The position numbers were made by a program, and so were the translations under genes. Shown here one piece after another: positions 9,539-17,448 of a stretch of DNA of 64,000 nt. Location of the stretch: contig CBHYLN010000006.1 in assembly GCA_966128725.1 (NCBI GenBank), positions 9,239 through 73,238 of the forward strand. The letters are read 5' to 3'. The first letter of the stretch is position 1. Each line of letters begins with the position of its first letter. The stretch comes from JAFDZV01 sp966128725. Lineage in GTDB: Bacteria; Bacteroidota; Ignavibacteria; OLB7. The notes below the pieces were generated by a model. That model was not told where the DNA came from, did no database searches, and saw only the letters and a program-made list of their open reading frames with translations.

Positions 9539-10567
9539 TCAGCCCGGCAGCCGTACGTGATCGTGTTCGGCGATCTCCCCTTCCCGCGCAAGCGGCACGC
9601 CGTTGGCAACACATACCGCAAAGCCTTCACGCGCCAGCGAGTTCACAACGGCCAGCAGTTGCCGCCGTACCGCTGTTGTGGCATTGGCAACGTTCATCGC
9701 GGCCAGGGCACGGTCGATCAGCGTGGCAACCGGCAGAGCTTCCTCGGCCAATCGCAGAATCTCCACCAGGCGGCCCCGCCATATTCGACGGGGCGTGCCA
9801 AGGATCGCCGGCTCGGCCCGGGCGGCATGTTCCGGCCGAAAAAGTTCGATTGGCAGCGGGTTGGCCGATAGACAGTGCCCGGCAACCGGGCAGCCGCCGC
9901 ATGCCGGATTACGCGCGGTGCACACAGTGGCGCCCAGGTCCATCAACGCCTGATGCCAGCGGTACGCGTCGTTTGCGGGCAGCATGGCTTCGGCGACAAC
10001 CGCAACCGCCGCGGCCGGCATAACCTGCGATGCGGTGTGGCACTTGTGGAAGATCCGCCCCAGCACACGCGCAACATTGACATCCACAACCGGCACCGCC
10101 GCGCCAAAGGCGAAGCAGGCAACCGCCGCGGCCGTGTATGGCCCCAGCCCCGGAAGCCTGATAAGCTCGGCAACCGATTCCGGGAAGCGCCCGGCGTGGC
10201 GCTCAACAACGGCGCGCGCGGCAGCCTGAAGCCTCAGCACGCGGCTGTTGTACCCCATCCCCTGCCATGCGCGAATGACCTCGCCCTGTGAAGCCTGCGC
10301 AAGCGACCGTGCGTCCGGAAATCGACGCAGGAATTCCGGCAGCTTGGCGGCTACCCGGGCGGTCTGTGTCTGCTGCAGCATCACTTCGCTCACCAGCACC
10401 ACGTACGGATCAACGATCGGCTCGCCGGCCGGCCGCGCAACGGCGCGCTCCACCGAACGCCACTGGAAGCTGCGCGCAGTACGGTTGAACCACTCCAGCA
10501 GGCGCCCCTGCACAACGTCACGCCAGCGCTCTACGCTCAGCGGTTGCATCAGTGTTGAACTTGGCAA
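9539..10567 (-). CDS. mutY: A/G-specific adenine glycosylase MutY
   Basis: Removes adenine mispaired with 8-oxoguanine or guanine in base excision repair. The 342-residue protein has the HhH-GPD fold with VSEVMLQQTQTARV (catalytic Glu in SEVMLQQT), helix-hairpin-helix LPGLGPYTAAAV, VDVNVARVLGR (catalytic Asp), and the 4Fe-4S ligand pattern C-x6-C-x2-C-x5-C in CTARNPACGGCPVAGHC. The C-terminal part does not look like the usual NUDIX-like 8-oxoG recognition domain. It reads more like the short helical tail (RRIWRGRLVEILR) of actinobacterial MutY. An alternative ATG lies at 10549. The gene is convergent with the molybdoenzyme. Confidence 0.9.
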   Translation of the reverse strand: MPSSTLMQPLSVERWRDVVQGRLLEWFNRTARSFQWRSVERAVARPAGEPIVDPYVVLVSEVMLQQTQTARVAAKLPEFLRRFPDARSLAQASQGEVIRAWQGMGYNSRVLRLQAAARAVVERHAGRFPESVAELIRLPGLGPYTAAAVACFAFGAAVPVVDVNVARVLGRIFHKCHTASQVMPAAAVAVVAEAMLPANDAYRWHQALMDLGATVCTARNPACGGCPVAGHCLSANPLPIELFRPEHAARAEPAILGTPRRIWRGRLVEILRLAEEALPVATLIDRALAAMNVANATTAVRRQLLAVVNSLAREGFAVCVANGVPLAREGEIAEHDHVRLPG

Positions 10568-10938
10568 CGAATCTCCTCACGATGGTTGACAAACGATGCC
10601 CGGCATCACCTGCCTTCACGCCCCGGCGTCGCGGGATTGCATCGGCTTTGCCGAAGCAGCCGGCAATGTGGCGGGCATGTATGCGGCACGGGCAATCCTA
10701 CTACGCGCCCTGATGAATCCGCAGGCACGGCTACGCCGTCATGGCCAGCACATCGCAAGTTTCGCCCACCGTGCCCACGGCGAAGCATCAAGTCACGCAA
10801 GATAATCCCTGGGCAGGAGCGGAGCGCACCGGCTTCCACGCATCACACCATCATCAAGCCTGTCCCATGCGGTATATTGCGCCGCTTGTGGTGGCATGCA
10901 GCATGCAGTGTACGCCAACTTGAACACGTAATACACGG
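10568..10938. other. Intergenic region upstream of galE
   Basis: 371 bp between the divergent mutY and galE genes. No convincing gene is seen. A TATATTGC -7-like box at 10873-10880 could drive galE, but no clear -33 element is present. Short open frames here lack ribosome-binding sites and recognisable products. Confidence 0.4.
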
Positions 10939-11907
10939 ATGCACGTACTTCTTACCGGCGGCGCCGGATACATCGGCAGCGTTGTCTGCGAGGAACTTAT
11001 TTCCGCCGGGCACGGCGTTGTGGTGTACGACAACCTTTCGAAGGGCCACCGCGAGATGGTACATCCGGACGCGGCGTTTGTGCAGGCCGACCTGCGCGAC
11101 GGCGCCCGGCTGCGCGCCACGATGGCCGAACACGGCGTGCAGGCCGTCGTCCATATGGCGGCTGATTCGCTGGTTGGCGAATCCGTTGCCCAGCCGCGCA
11201 CGTATTACGCCAACAACGTTGGCGCCGGGCTGGAGCTTCTGAACGCGATGGTTGATTGCGGTGTAGAGCGGATCGTGTTTTCCTCCACAGCGGCGGTGTA
11301 CGGCGAGCCGACGAAGCAGCCGATCGAGGAGACCGATCCCACAATCCCCACCAATCCGTACGGCGAAACGAAGCTTGCACTGGAGCGCGCATTGCACTGG
11401 TACGGCGGCGCGTACGGCATCCGCCATGCGTCGCTCCGGTACTTCAATGCGGCCGGGGCAAGCCAGCGCTGCGGCGAGCTGCACGTACCCGAAACGCACC
11501 TTATCCCGATTGTGCTGGACGTTGCGGCGGGCCTTCGCCCCAATGTCACGATCTACGGAACGGACTACCCCACACACGACGGCACTTGTGTGCGCGATTA
11601 CATCCACGTGATCGATCTGGCCCGCGCCCACGTGATGGCGTTGGACGTGCTTGCTCAGCGCAATGCAACGTACAATCTGGGCTGCGGCGGCAACGGGTAC
11701 TCCGTGTTGGATGTGGTACAGGCCGCGCGTGCGGTAACCGGGCGCGATATCCCCGTGCAGCTTGGCGCGCGCCGCGCCGGTGATCCCGCGGTGCTGGTGG
11801 CCGCATCGGACCGGATCCGCGCCGAGCTGGGCTGGGCCCCCGAGTATCAGGACCTTGCGGTAATCATCGAATCGGCCTGGCGGTGGCAACTGGAACACCG
11901 GCGATAA
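10939..11907 (+). CDS. galE: UDP-glucose 4-epimerase
   Basis: Interconverts UDP-glucose and UDP-galactose using bound NAD; feeds surface polysaccharide synthesis and galactose use. The 322-residue short-chain dehydrogenase-fold protein has the NAD motif GGAGYIG (7-13), SSTAAVYG (115-122) and the catalytic YGETK pair (Tyr141, Lys145), plus RYFNAAGA and DYIHVIDLARAH typical of GalE. Length is normal. It is convergent with the following large unknown gene, 36 bp away. Confidence 0.94.
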   Translation: MHVLLTGGAGYIGSVVCEELISAGHGVVVYDNLSKGHREMVHPDAAFVQADLRDGARLRATMAEHGVQAVVHMAADSLVGESVAQPRTYYANNVGAGLELLNAMVDCGVERIVFSSTAAVYGEPTKQPIEETDPTIPTNPYGETKLALERALHWYGGAYGIRHASLRYFNAAGASQRCGELHVPETHLIPIVLDVAAGLRPNVTIYGTDYPTHDGTCVRDYIHVIDLARAHVMALDVLAQRNATYNLGCGGNGYSVLDVVQAARAVTGRDIPVQLGARRAGDPAVLVAASDRIRAELGWAPEYQDLAVIIESAWRWQLEHRR

Positions 11908-11943
11908 CAACGGCACAGGTACGGCAATGCCTGTTGGACTGCG

Positions 11944-13635
11944 TTATCGGATTCGTGCCCTGCCCACCCTGGTACGCAGGTCGTCGTGGGCATCAACAAT
12001 GCCCGCGCGCGGTGTCATGATGCCCAGCTCGGCCTCCTCGCGCTGCACGGCATCCAACGACTTCACGCCGCCATTATACCGCGCCATCATCTTCCGGTAT
12101 TCACCGAACAGCGCATCGTATCGGCCCCATGTTTTCCGGCACAGATCGCCCCACACCCGCCGGGCCTGCACCAGCGCTGCCTCCTGCACGCCACTATCGG
12201 CCGTTCCGGTGCGCAAGCTCTCCAACTTGGTGAGCTGCCGGTCGAGCGTGTCGGCAAGTTTTTCCAGATAGTTGGCATCATAATCGATGCTGTCCTCCAG
12301 TTGGCCCAGCACAACTTCCTTTGCCGTGACAAGGTGAATCCGGTCTTCAATGGGTCGGTTGACACCAACGGACTCCTCAACGGTGTCCAACTCGGAATCG
12401 CGCATGGGAACGTGTTCGGCCACGTCAGGTGGGATAGTCGCCCCATCATCCCGATATCCGGACCATGTTGATTCCTTGTTGTTGTCGATCATCGTGGAGA
12501 TGGTCATCATGGCAATCACCAGGCCCACCATGGTAAATCCGATAATCTTCTCGCGCTTTTTCTGTTTGGCGGTACGCTTCACGGGCACGCGGTCCTGCTG
12601 GGTGGGGCGTGCGGCCAAGGCTGCACGGCCAAGCCTGTTGGCCTCGGCCTGCAGCGTGTTGGCAAGCTGCTGGTCGCCGGAAACCACGGCAGCCTCGACA
12701 ATGGTTTCCAGCAGCGCGGCCCCCTTGTCGAACGCGGCTCTGGTGGGCGGGAAGTCCGGCCCGGTCAGCGATTCCAGCTCATGGAGTTTCGGCTGCACGT
12801 TGCGCCTGAACGCGGTTCGCGCAAGCTCGATGGCAGGCTCAAGTGAACGCGATGGCGCGCGACCAAGCTCTTCCCGGATTGGCGCGATCACGGTATCGAG
12901 ATCGATCAGCACCGGAGCAAACGCCTCCATCACGATGGAACGCACATGCTTTCGTGGCGCGCCGGCGCCCGCTAGATCGTCGTTGTGATCGCGCGCCTGC
13001 CCGTACTCGCCGGCCTCCACGAGCGCTGCAAGCAGGTCGCGCGACGGTTCCAGTACGGGCAACCAGGCCTGAGCCCTGAAACTTCGGACGTCGCCCATGC
13101 CGGCAGCCGGCGTCAATCGCGAATGCGCGTCATCCAGCGCGAACTGTTCCCAGAACTCATCGGAGTTGATCGCAACAGCCCACGCCGCAATCGCCCGCCC
13201 CCAGATCCCCGCCGACTGCCCAATCGGCCCGAAACGTATGTCGTCATCCGATGACGAGCCCGCCAATGCCAGCGAATGCAGCAGCCGCGCAAGGTTTGCC
13301 TTGGCGCGCGCACCGGGCTCGGCCTCCCATATGTCCACGGCCGCTGGAAACCTGCCCCGGTTGATCGCCGCCAATGCCGCGCGATCCTGGTCGGAATCAG
13401 CCGTGAACCACATCAGCCGCGCGGCCAGCCGAGCAGGCACCGAAGCAAGCGCCACGCCGGCAGCGCTCAGGGCCTCGGCGGTGCGGTCGTGCGCCATGAT
13501 ACGCGCCATCGGGTCGGTCCCGGTACAATCGCAGGCGATGCCGCGCTCCGCAACCAACTGGCCCAGGCGCGCGGCATCCATCGGTTCGTTGGCGCATACA
13601 CCGAGCAAACGAAACGGGTTCGAGAAATAAGCCAT
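11944..13635 (-). CDS. Large unknown protein with J-like N-terminus and one TM helix
   Basis: 563 residues from the ATG at 13635 (an upstream in-frame start would add 13 residues). The N-terminus MAYFSNPFRLLGV resembles the opening of divergent DnaJ-like modules that start 'NPFRxLGV', but no HPD motif is seen. The middle is helical and Ala/Arg-rich. A membrane helix (IIGFTMVGLVIAMMTISTMI, about residues 362-382) follows a very basic stretch (KRTAKQKKREK). The last 170 residues are acidic and helical. The likely topology is cytoplasmic N-terminus and periplasmic C-terminus. I do not recognise a family. It may belong to an uncharacterised group of J-like membrane proteins. Confidence 0.75.
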   Translation of the reverse strand: MAYFSNPFRLLGVCANEPMDAARLGQLVAERGIACDCTGTDPMARIMAHDRTAEALSAAGVALASVPARLAARLMWFTADSDQDRAALAAINRGRFPAAVDIWEAEPGARAKANLARLLHSLALAGSSSDDDIRFGPIGQSAGIWGRAIAAWAVAINSDEFWEQFALDDAHSRLTPAAGMGDVRSFRAQAWLPVLEPSRDLLAALVEAGEYGQARDHNDDLAGAGAPRKHVRSIVMEAFAPVLIDLDTVIAPIREELGRAPSRSLEPAIELARTAFRRNVQPKLHELESLTGPDFPPTRAAFDKGAALLETIVEAAVVSGDQQLANTLQAEANRLGRAALAARPTQQDRVPVKRTAKQKKREKIIGFTMVGLVIAMMTISTMIDNNKESTWSGYRDDGATIPPDVAEHVPMRDSELDTVEESVGVNRPIEDRIHLVTAKEVVLGQLEDSIDYDANYLEKLADTLDRQLTKLESLRTGTADSGVQEAALVQARRVWGDLCRKTWGRYDALFGEYRKMMARYNGGVKSLDAVQREEAELGIMTPRAGIVDAHDDLRTRVGRARIR

Positions 13636-13848
13636 GTGCCGGTTGTGCTGGATGGATAGGCCGGTGCCGCGCATACCGAGGTGTGGGCGGTACCGTATCG
13701 TGCGAAGATGAAATCAATTGTGGCGCGCTGCCGGTGCGCAAACGGCTGGCACGAAGCGTTGTAAATTGCGTGGCCAGCGTGGCTGGCATGCTACGAAGGA
13801 TTTGGCCTTTCGCCAAATACCCAACCGAACCCAATCCGGATATCGCGC

Positions 13849-15213
13849 ATGAAGTACATCAATTCCGTTACCGAGCTGATCGGGAACACTCCACTTGTTC
13901 GATTGAACCGCGTTGTTACCACCGAGTCGGGAGCGTTGGTGCTCGCGAAGCTGGAGAGCGCGAACCCCGGCGGGTCGGTAAAGGACCGGATCGGCATTCG
14001 GATGATCGAGGCGGCCGAGCGCGATGGCCGGATAAAACCCGGCGGATTGGTGATCGAGCCCACAAGCGGAAACACCGGCATCGGCCTTACGCTTGCGGCC
14101 ATCCAGAAAGGATATCGTTGCCTGTTTGTCATGACCGACAAGGCATCGGTTGAGCGCGTTCGTTACCTGAAGGCAATGGGCGCCGATGTGTTGATTGTTC
14201 CGTCGGCGGCAAAGCCGAGCTCGCCGGAATACTACTACAACACGGCGCAGCGCCTGGCTTCGGAGATCCCGAACTCGATCATGCTGAACCAATACGACAA
14301 CCCGGCCAACCCGGAATCGCACTACTACGGGACCGCGCCGGAGATGTGGGAGCAGACCGGGGGCGCAATCACACACTTCGTTGCCGGCATGGGAACCGGC
14401 GGCACGATTTCCGGTTGCGGGCGCTTTCTGAAGGAGAAGAACCCGAACATCAAGGTGATCGGCGCCGACCCCACGGGCTCGTCGCTGAAGACGTACAAGG
14501 AAACCGGACGGCTGGTTGAGGCCCTCCCCTATCTGATCGAAGGAGTCGGGCAGGAGCGCATCCCCGGCAATCTCCATTTCGAGTTCGTTGACGAAGTAGT
14601 GAACGTCACCGATCGCGAAGCCTTCGCGATGGCACGGCGCATGGCACGCGAGGAAGGAATTTTCTGCGGCGGTTCGTCGGGCATGAACATGGTTGCCGCG
14701 CAGAAGGCGGCGCGAGGCCTGAAGCAGGGCGATGTGATGGTGGTGATCGTATGCGATACCGGCGAACGGTATCTCACCAAGCATCATTCCGACGAGTGGT
14801 TGCAGGAGAAGGGTTTCCTGGAGCCGGAGAAAATCACGTTGCAGGTGGTGCTTCAGATGAAGACGCTCCGTAACGGCGCGGCCCCGCTGGTGGCTGCCTC
14901 GCCAACGATGACCGTCCGCGAAGCGCTCGACCTGATGAATGGCCAGGGATTCAGCCAGCTCCCGGTGATCGACGAAGGCAGGCCCGTTGGCTCGCTGCGC
15001 GACAACCGTGTAATGGCGGCCGTGCTGGAGGATCGCGCGCTGCTGGACAGCCCTGTAAAGGACGTGATGGAACCCAGCTTCCCGGTGGTTCCACACACCA
15101 CCGATGTCAACAACGCAATCCGATATCTGAAGGACGCCCGCGCGGTGCTGATCGACGACTACGGCATCATCGGCGGCATCCTTACGCGGCACGATCTGGT
15201 GGAATACACCTGA
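13849..15213 (+). CDS. Cystathionine beta-synthase with CBS domain pair
   Basis: PLP enzyme of the cysteine synthase/cystathionine beta-synthase family, joining serine or O-acetylserine with a thiol. The 454-residue protein has the PLP lysine in GGSVKDR (Lys45), SGNTG (73-77) for PLP phosphate contact, GMGTGGTISG and GGSSGMN. A C-terminal pair of CBS regulatory domains follows (about 330-454, VKDVMEPSFPVV). The tandem CBS pair and length favour cystathionine beta-synthase over CysK. Regulation by adenosyl ligands through the CBS pair is known for some relatives only. A TAAATTGC box at 13762 may be its promoter. The gene ends at a strong hairpin. Confidence 0.9.
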   Translation: MKYINSVTELIGNTPLVRLNRVVTTESGALVLAKLESANPGGSVKDRIGIRMIEAAERDGRIKPGGLVIEPTSGNTGIGLTLAAIQKGYRCLFVMTDKASVERVRYLKAMGADVLIVPSAAKPSSPEYYYNTAQRLASEIPNSIMLNQYDNPANPESHYYGTAPEMWEQTGGAITHFVAGMGTGGTISGCGRFLKEKNPNIKVIGADPTGSSLKTYKETGRLVEALPYLIEGVGQERIPGNLHFEFVDEVVNVTDREAFAMARRMAREEGIFCGGSSGMNMVAAQKAARGLKQGDVMVVIVCDTGERYLTKHHSDEWLQEKGFLEPEKITLQVVLQMKTLRNGAAPLVAASPTMTVREALDLMNGQGFSQLPVIDEGRPVGSLRDNRVMAAVLEDRALLDSPVKDVMEPSFPVVPHTTDVNNAIRYLKDARAVLIDDYGIIGGILTRHDLVEYT

Positions 15214-15251
15214 TCCACCGCCGAACGGCGCGCTCCACGATTTCATGCCAG

Positions 15252-15278
15252 GGCCCAACAACGAGACGTTGTTGGGCC
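15252..15278. terminator. Bidirectional terminator between convergent CBS and pyrC genes
   Basis: Perfect 12-bp inverted repeat GGCCCAACAACG (15252-15263) / CGTTGTTGGGCC (15267-15278) with a 3-nt loop AGA, followed by TT on the plus strand. It sits between two convergent genes. Confidence 0.75.
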
Positions 15279-15322
15279 TTGTGCGTTGCTAATAGGAAGT
15301 ATGTCAGCGGCGGCTGTTGCGG

Positions 15323-16606
15323 CTACAACGTGCTCCAGACGATCGCGCCATTGTTGGCGATCGCAATCGGCTTGCCCTTCAAGGCCCATCCATCGAACGG
15401 CGTGTTCCACGACATCGTCTGGAACTTCGACTTGTCCACCGTCCACTCCGCATCCGGCGCGAAGATCGTCAGGTTGGCACGCTCGCCCTCGGCAATGGCG
15501 GGCACCGGCTGCGACAGTATCCGCCGGGGATTGATGGCCATCAGCTCCACCAGGCGCCCCAGTGTGATAACACCGGCGTGCAGCAGGTACGTGCAGCTCA
15601 GGCCGATCGATGTCTCCAGGCCGATGATGCCATTGGGCGCGCTCTGGAACTCCACCTCCTTCTCGGCCAGCGCGTGCGGCGCGTGATCGGTTGCGATCAC
15701 GTCGATCGTGCCGTCGGCAAACCCTTCTAGGATTGCGTCCACATCGGCCTGCGTGCGCAACGGCGGATTCATCTTGGCGTTGGTGCCGTATCGCTCAACG
15801 GCTTCGTCGGTCAGGATAAAATGATGCGGGGTCACCTCGCAGGTGATGCCGGCCGCTCCGCGCGCCTTGGCCGCGCGCACCAGCCCCACGCCACCGCGGG
15901 TGCTCATGTGCGAAACATGATACGGCCGGCCGCCGGAGAACTCGGAGAGCATGATGTCGCGCGAGATGATCAGATCCTCGGCAACATCGGGATAACCCGG
16001 CATCCCAAGCTTGGTGGCGGTAACACCTTCGTTCATCGCGAAGCCGCGTGTCATCGAGTGTTCCTCGCAATGCTGGCTGAGCACGGCCCCCTCGAACATC
16101 GTGGCGTACTCAAACGCACGGCGCATCACCTCCGGCGAGCGCACGCAGTCACCGTCATCGGTAAACAGGCGCACGCCGGCTTCATACAGCGCGCCCATCG
16201 GCGCAAGCTCCTCGCCCTTGCGACCCTTGGTGGTCGCGGCCGAGGGAAGCACATCCACGGCCAGGCCATGCGCGCGGTACAGGATGGAGTGCACAACCTC
16301 GATCGAATCGATCGCGGGCGTGGTGTTCGGCATCGCGCACACGCCGGTAAACCCGCCATTGGCGGCCGAGGCACATCCGGTGGCGATCGTCTCCTTGTGC
16401 GTGGCGCCAGGCTCGCGCAGATGCACATGCATATCGTAGAAGCCGGGGGCGGCCACCCAGCCGGATGCGTCGCGAACGTCGGCGCCGGCGGGTTCGGCTA
16501 GGTTGTCGCCAATGGCCTGTATCACTCCGTCGGCCAGGAGAAGATCGGCCGTGCGATCCAGATTCTGCGCGGGATGTACCAGTCGGATGTTTTTCAGCAG
16601 AAGCAT
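15323..16606 (-). CDS. pyrC: Dihydroorotase
   Basis: Third step of de novo pyrimidine synthesis (carbamoyl aspartate to dihydroorotate). The 427-residue amidohydrolase-fold protein has the metal motif GFYDMHVHLREPG (His60, His62, Arg64), further metal-ligand regions (SQHCEEH, CEVTPHHF) and the catalytic aspartate in VIATDHAPHA. These place it in the class I (long) dihydroorotases. A TTG 15 bp upstream is possible, but the ATG at 16606 is the usual start. It follows cmk by 78 bp, so the two pyrimidine genes probably share a transcript. Confidence 0.93.
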   Translation of the reverse strand: MLLLKNIRLVHPAQNLDRTADLLLADGVIQAIGDNLAEPAGADVRDASGWVAAPGFYDMHVHLREPGATHKETIATGCASAANGGFTGVCAMPNTTPAIDSIEVVHSILYRAHGLAVDVLPSAATTKGRKGEELAPMGALYEAGVRLFTDDGDCVRSPEVMRRAFEYATMFEGAVLSQHCEEHSMTRGFAMNEGVTATKLGMPGYPDVAEDLIISRDIMLSEFSGGRPYHVSHMSTRGGVGLVRAAKARGAAGITCEVTPHHFILTDEAVERYGTNAKMNPPLRTQADVDAILEGFADGTIDVIATDHAPHALAEKEVEFQSAPNGIIGLETSIGLSCTYLLHAGVITLGRLVELMAINPRRILSQPVPAIAEGERANLTIFAPDAEWTVDKSKFQTMSWNTPFDGWALKGKPIAIANNGAIVWSTL

Positions 16607-16684
16607 GAGGAGCCCTAACAAGTCAGTGATCGATGCGGAGATGTCGGTTGGTGCCGAGAGAGTGCCGATACGGAAAGGAAGCGT

Positions 16685-17368
16685 TCAGCCGGCCAGACGC
16701 GCGCGCGCCAGCGCAACCACGCGATCCACCTGCTGCTCAACGGTCAGCACGGATGTGTCGATCTCGACGGCGTCGTCGGCCTTGCGCAACGGACTGGCAT
16801 CGCGCGTGGAGTCCTGCCGGTCGCGCTCGGCAAGCTGCGCGGCAAGCCCGTCGATGCTGACCTCGGCGCCTAGAATTTCCAGCTCGGCATGGCGGCGGCG
16901 CGCGCGCGCATCTATATCGGCCACCATGAAGATCTTTACGTCGGCGTTGGGAAACACCACGGTGCCGATATCGCGACCATCGAGCACGATGCCGCCGCGC
17001 TCGGCAGCCTGACGCTGCAGGTCAACCAGACGGCGACGCACGCCGGGATACGAGCTTATCAGCGATACGTTTGCGGTAACCTCGGGCGTACGGATCGCCG
17101 CCGACACATCCTCGCCGTTAAGCAGCACGCGCACAGCCGCGCCATCGTTGCGCTCCAGCAGGATGGCGGAGCCTTCGGCAAGGGTTTCCACGGCGTGGCG
17201 GTCGTGCGGATCAAGCCCGGAACGCAGCACCGCAAGCGTCACCGCACGGTACATGGCGCCGGTGTCCACGTACACGTACCCCAGCCGCTCGGCAACAAGC
17301 CTGGCGGTTGTGCTTTTTCCGGAGGCGGCCGGCCCGTCGATTGCGATGATCAGGTGCGAGCGTGACAT
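16685..17368 (-). CDS. cmk: Cytidylate kinase
   Basis: Phosphorylates CMP/dCMP with ATP in the pyrimidine nucleotide pool. The 227-residue protein has the P-loop IDGPAASGKSTTA (about 10-22), the VDTGAMYRA motif, the DGRDIGTVVFP motif and the RD-rich lid region, all typical of Cmk. The open frame continues 83 codons upstream into the intergenic space; the ATG at 17368 gives the family-normal N-terminus MSRSHLIIAIDGPA. It lies between the DUF5916 gene and pyrC on the same strand. Confidence 0.94.
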   Translation of the reverse strand: MSRSHLIIAIDGPAASGKSTTARLVAERLGYVYVDTGAMYRAVTLAVLRSGLDPHDRHAVETLAEGSAILLERNDGAAVRVLLNGEDVSAAIRTPEVTANVSLISSYPGVRRRLVDLQRQAAERGGIVLDGRDIGTVVFPNADVKIFMVADIDARARRRHAELEILGAEVSIDGLAAQLAERDRQDSTRDASPLRKADDAVEIDTSVLTVEQQVDRVVALARARLAG

Positions 17369-17448
17369 ATCGGGCAAACATCCGAAAGCGGCACGGTTCG
17401 CCCAAGGAGAATGATTGTTGCGATTGGTGCCGGAGGCCCGGCAGCCTG

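Noticed and set aside
13714..15261. A 515-codon minus-strand open frame
   Set aside because: It is antisense to cystathionine beta-synthase, which has full catalytic motifs. Long antisense frames are expected at this GC content.
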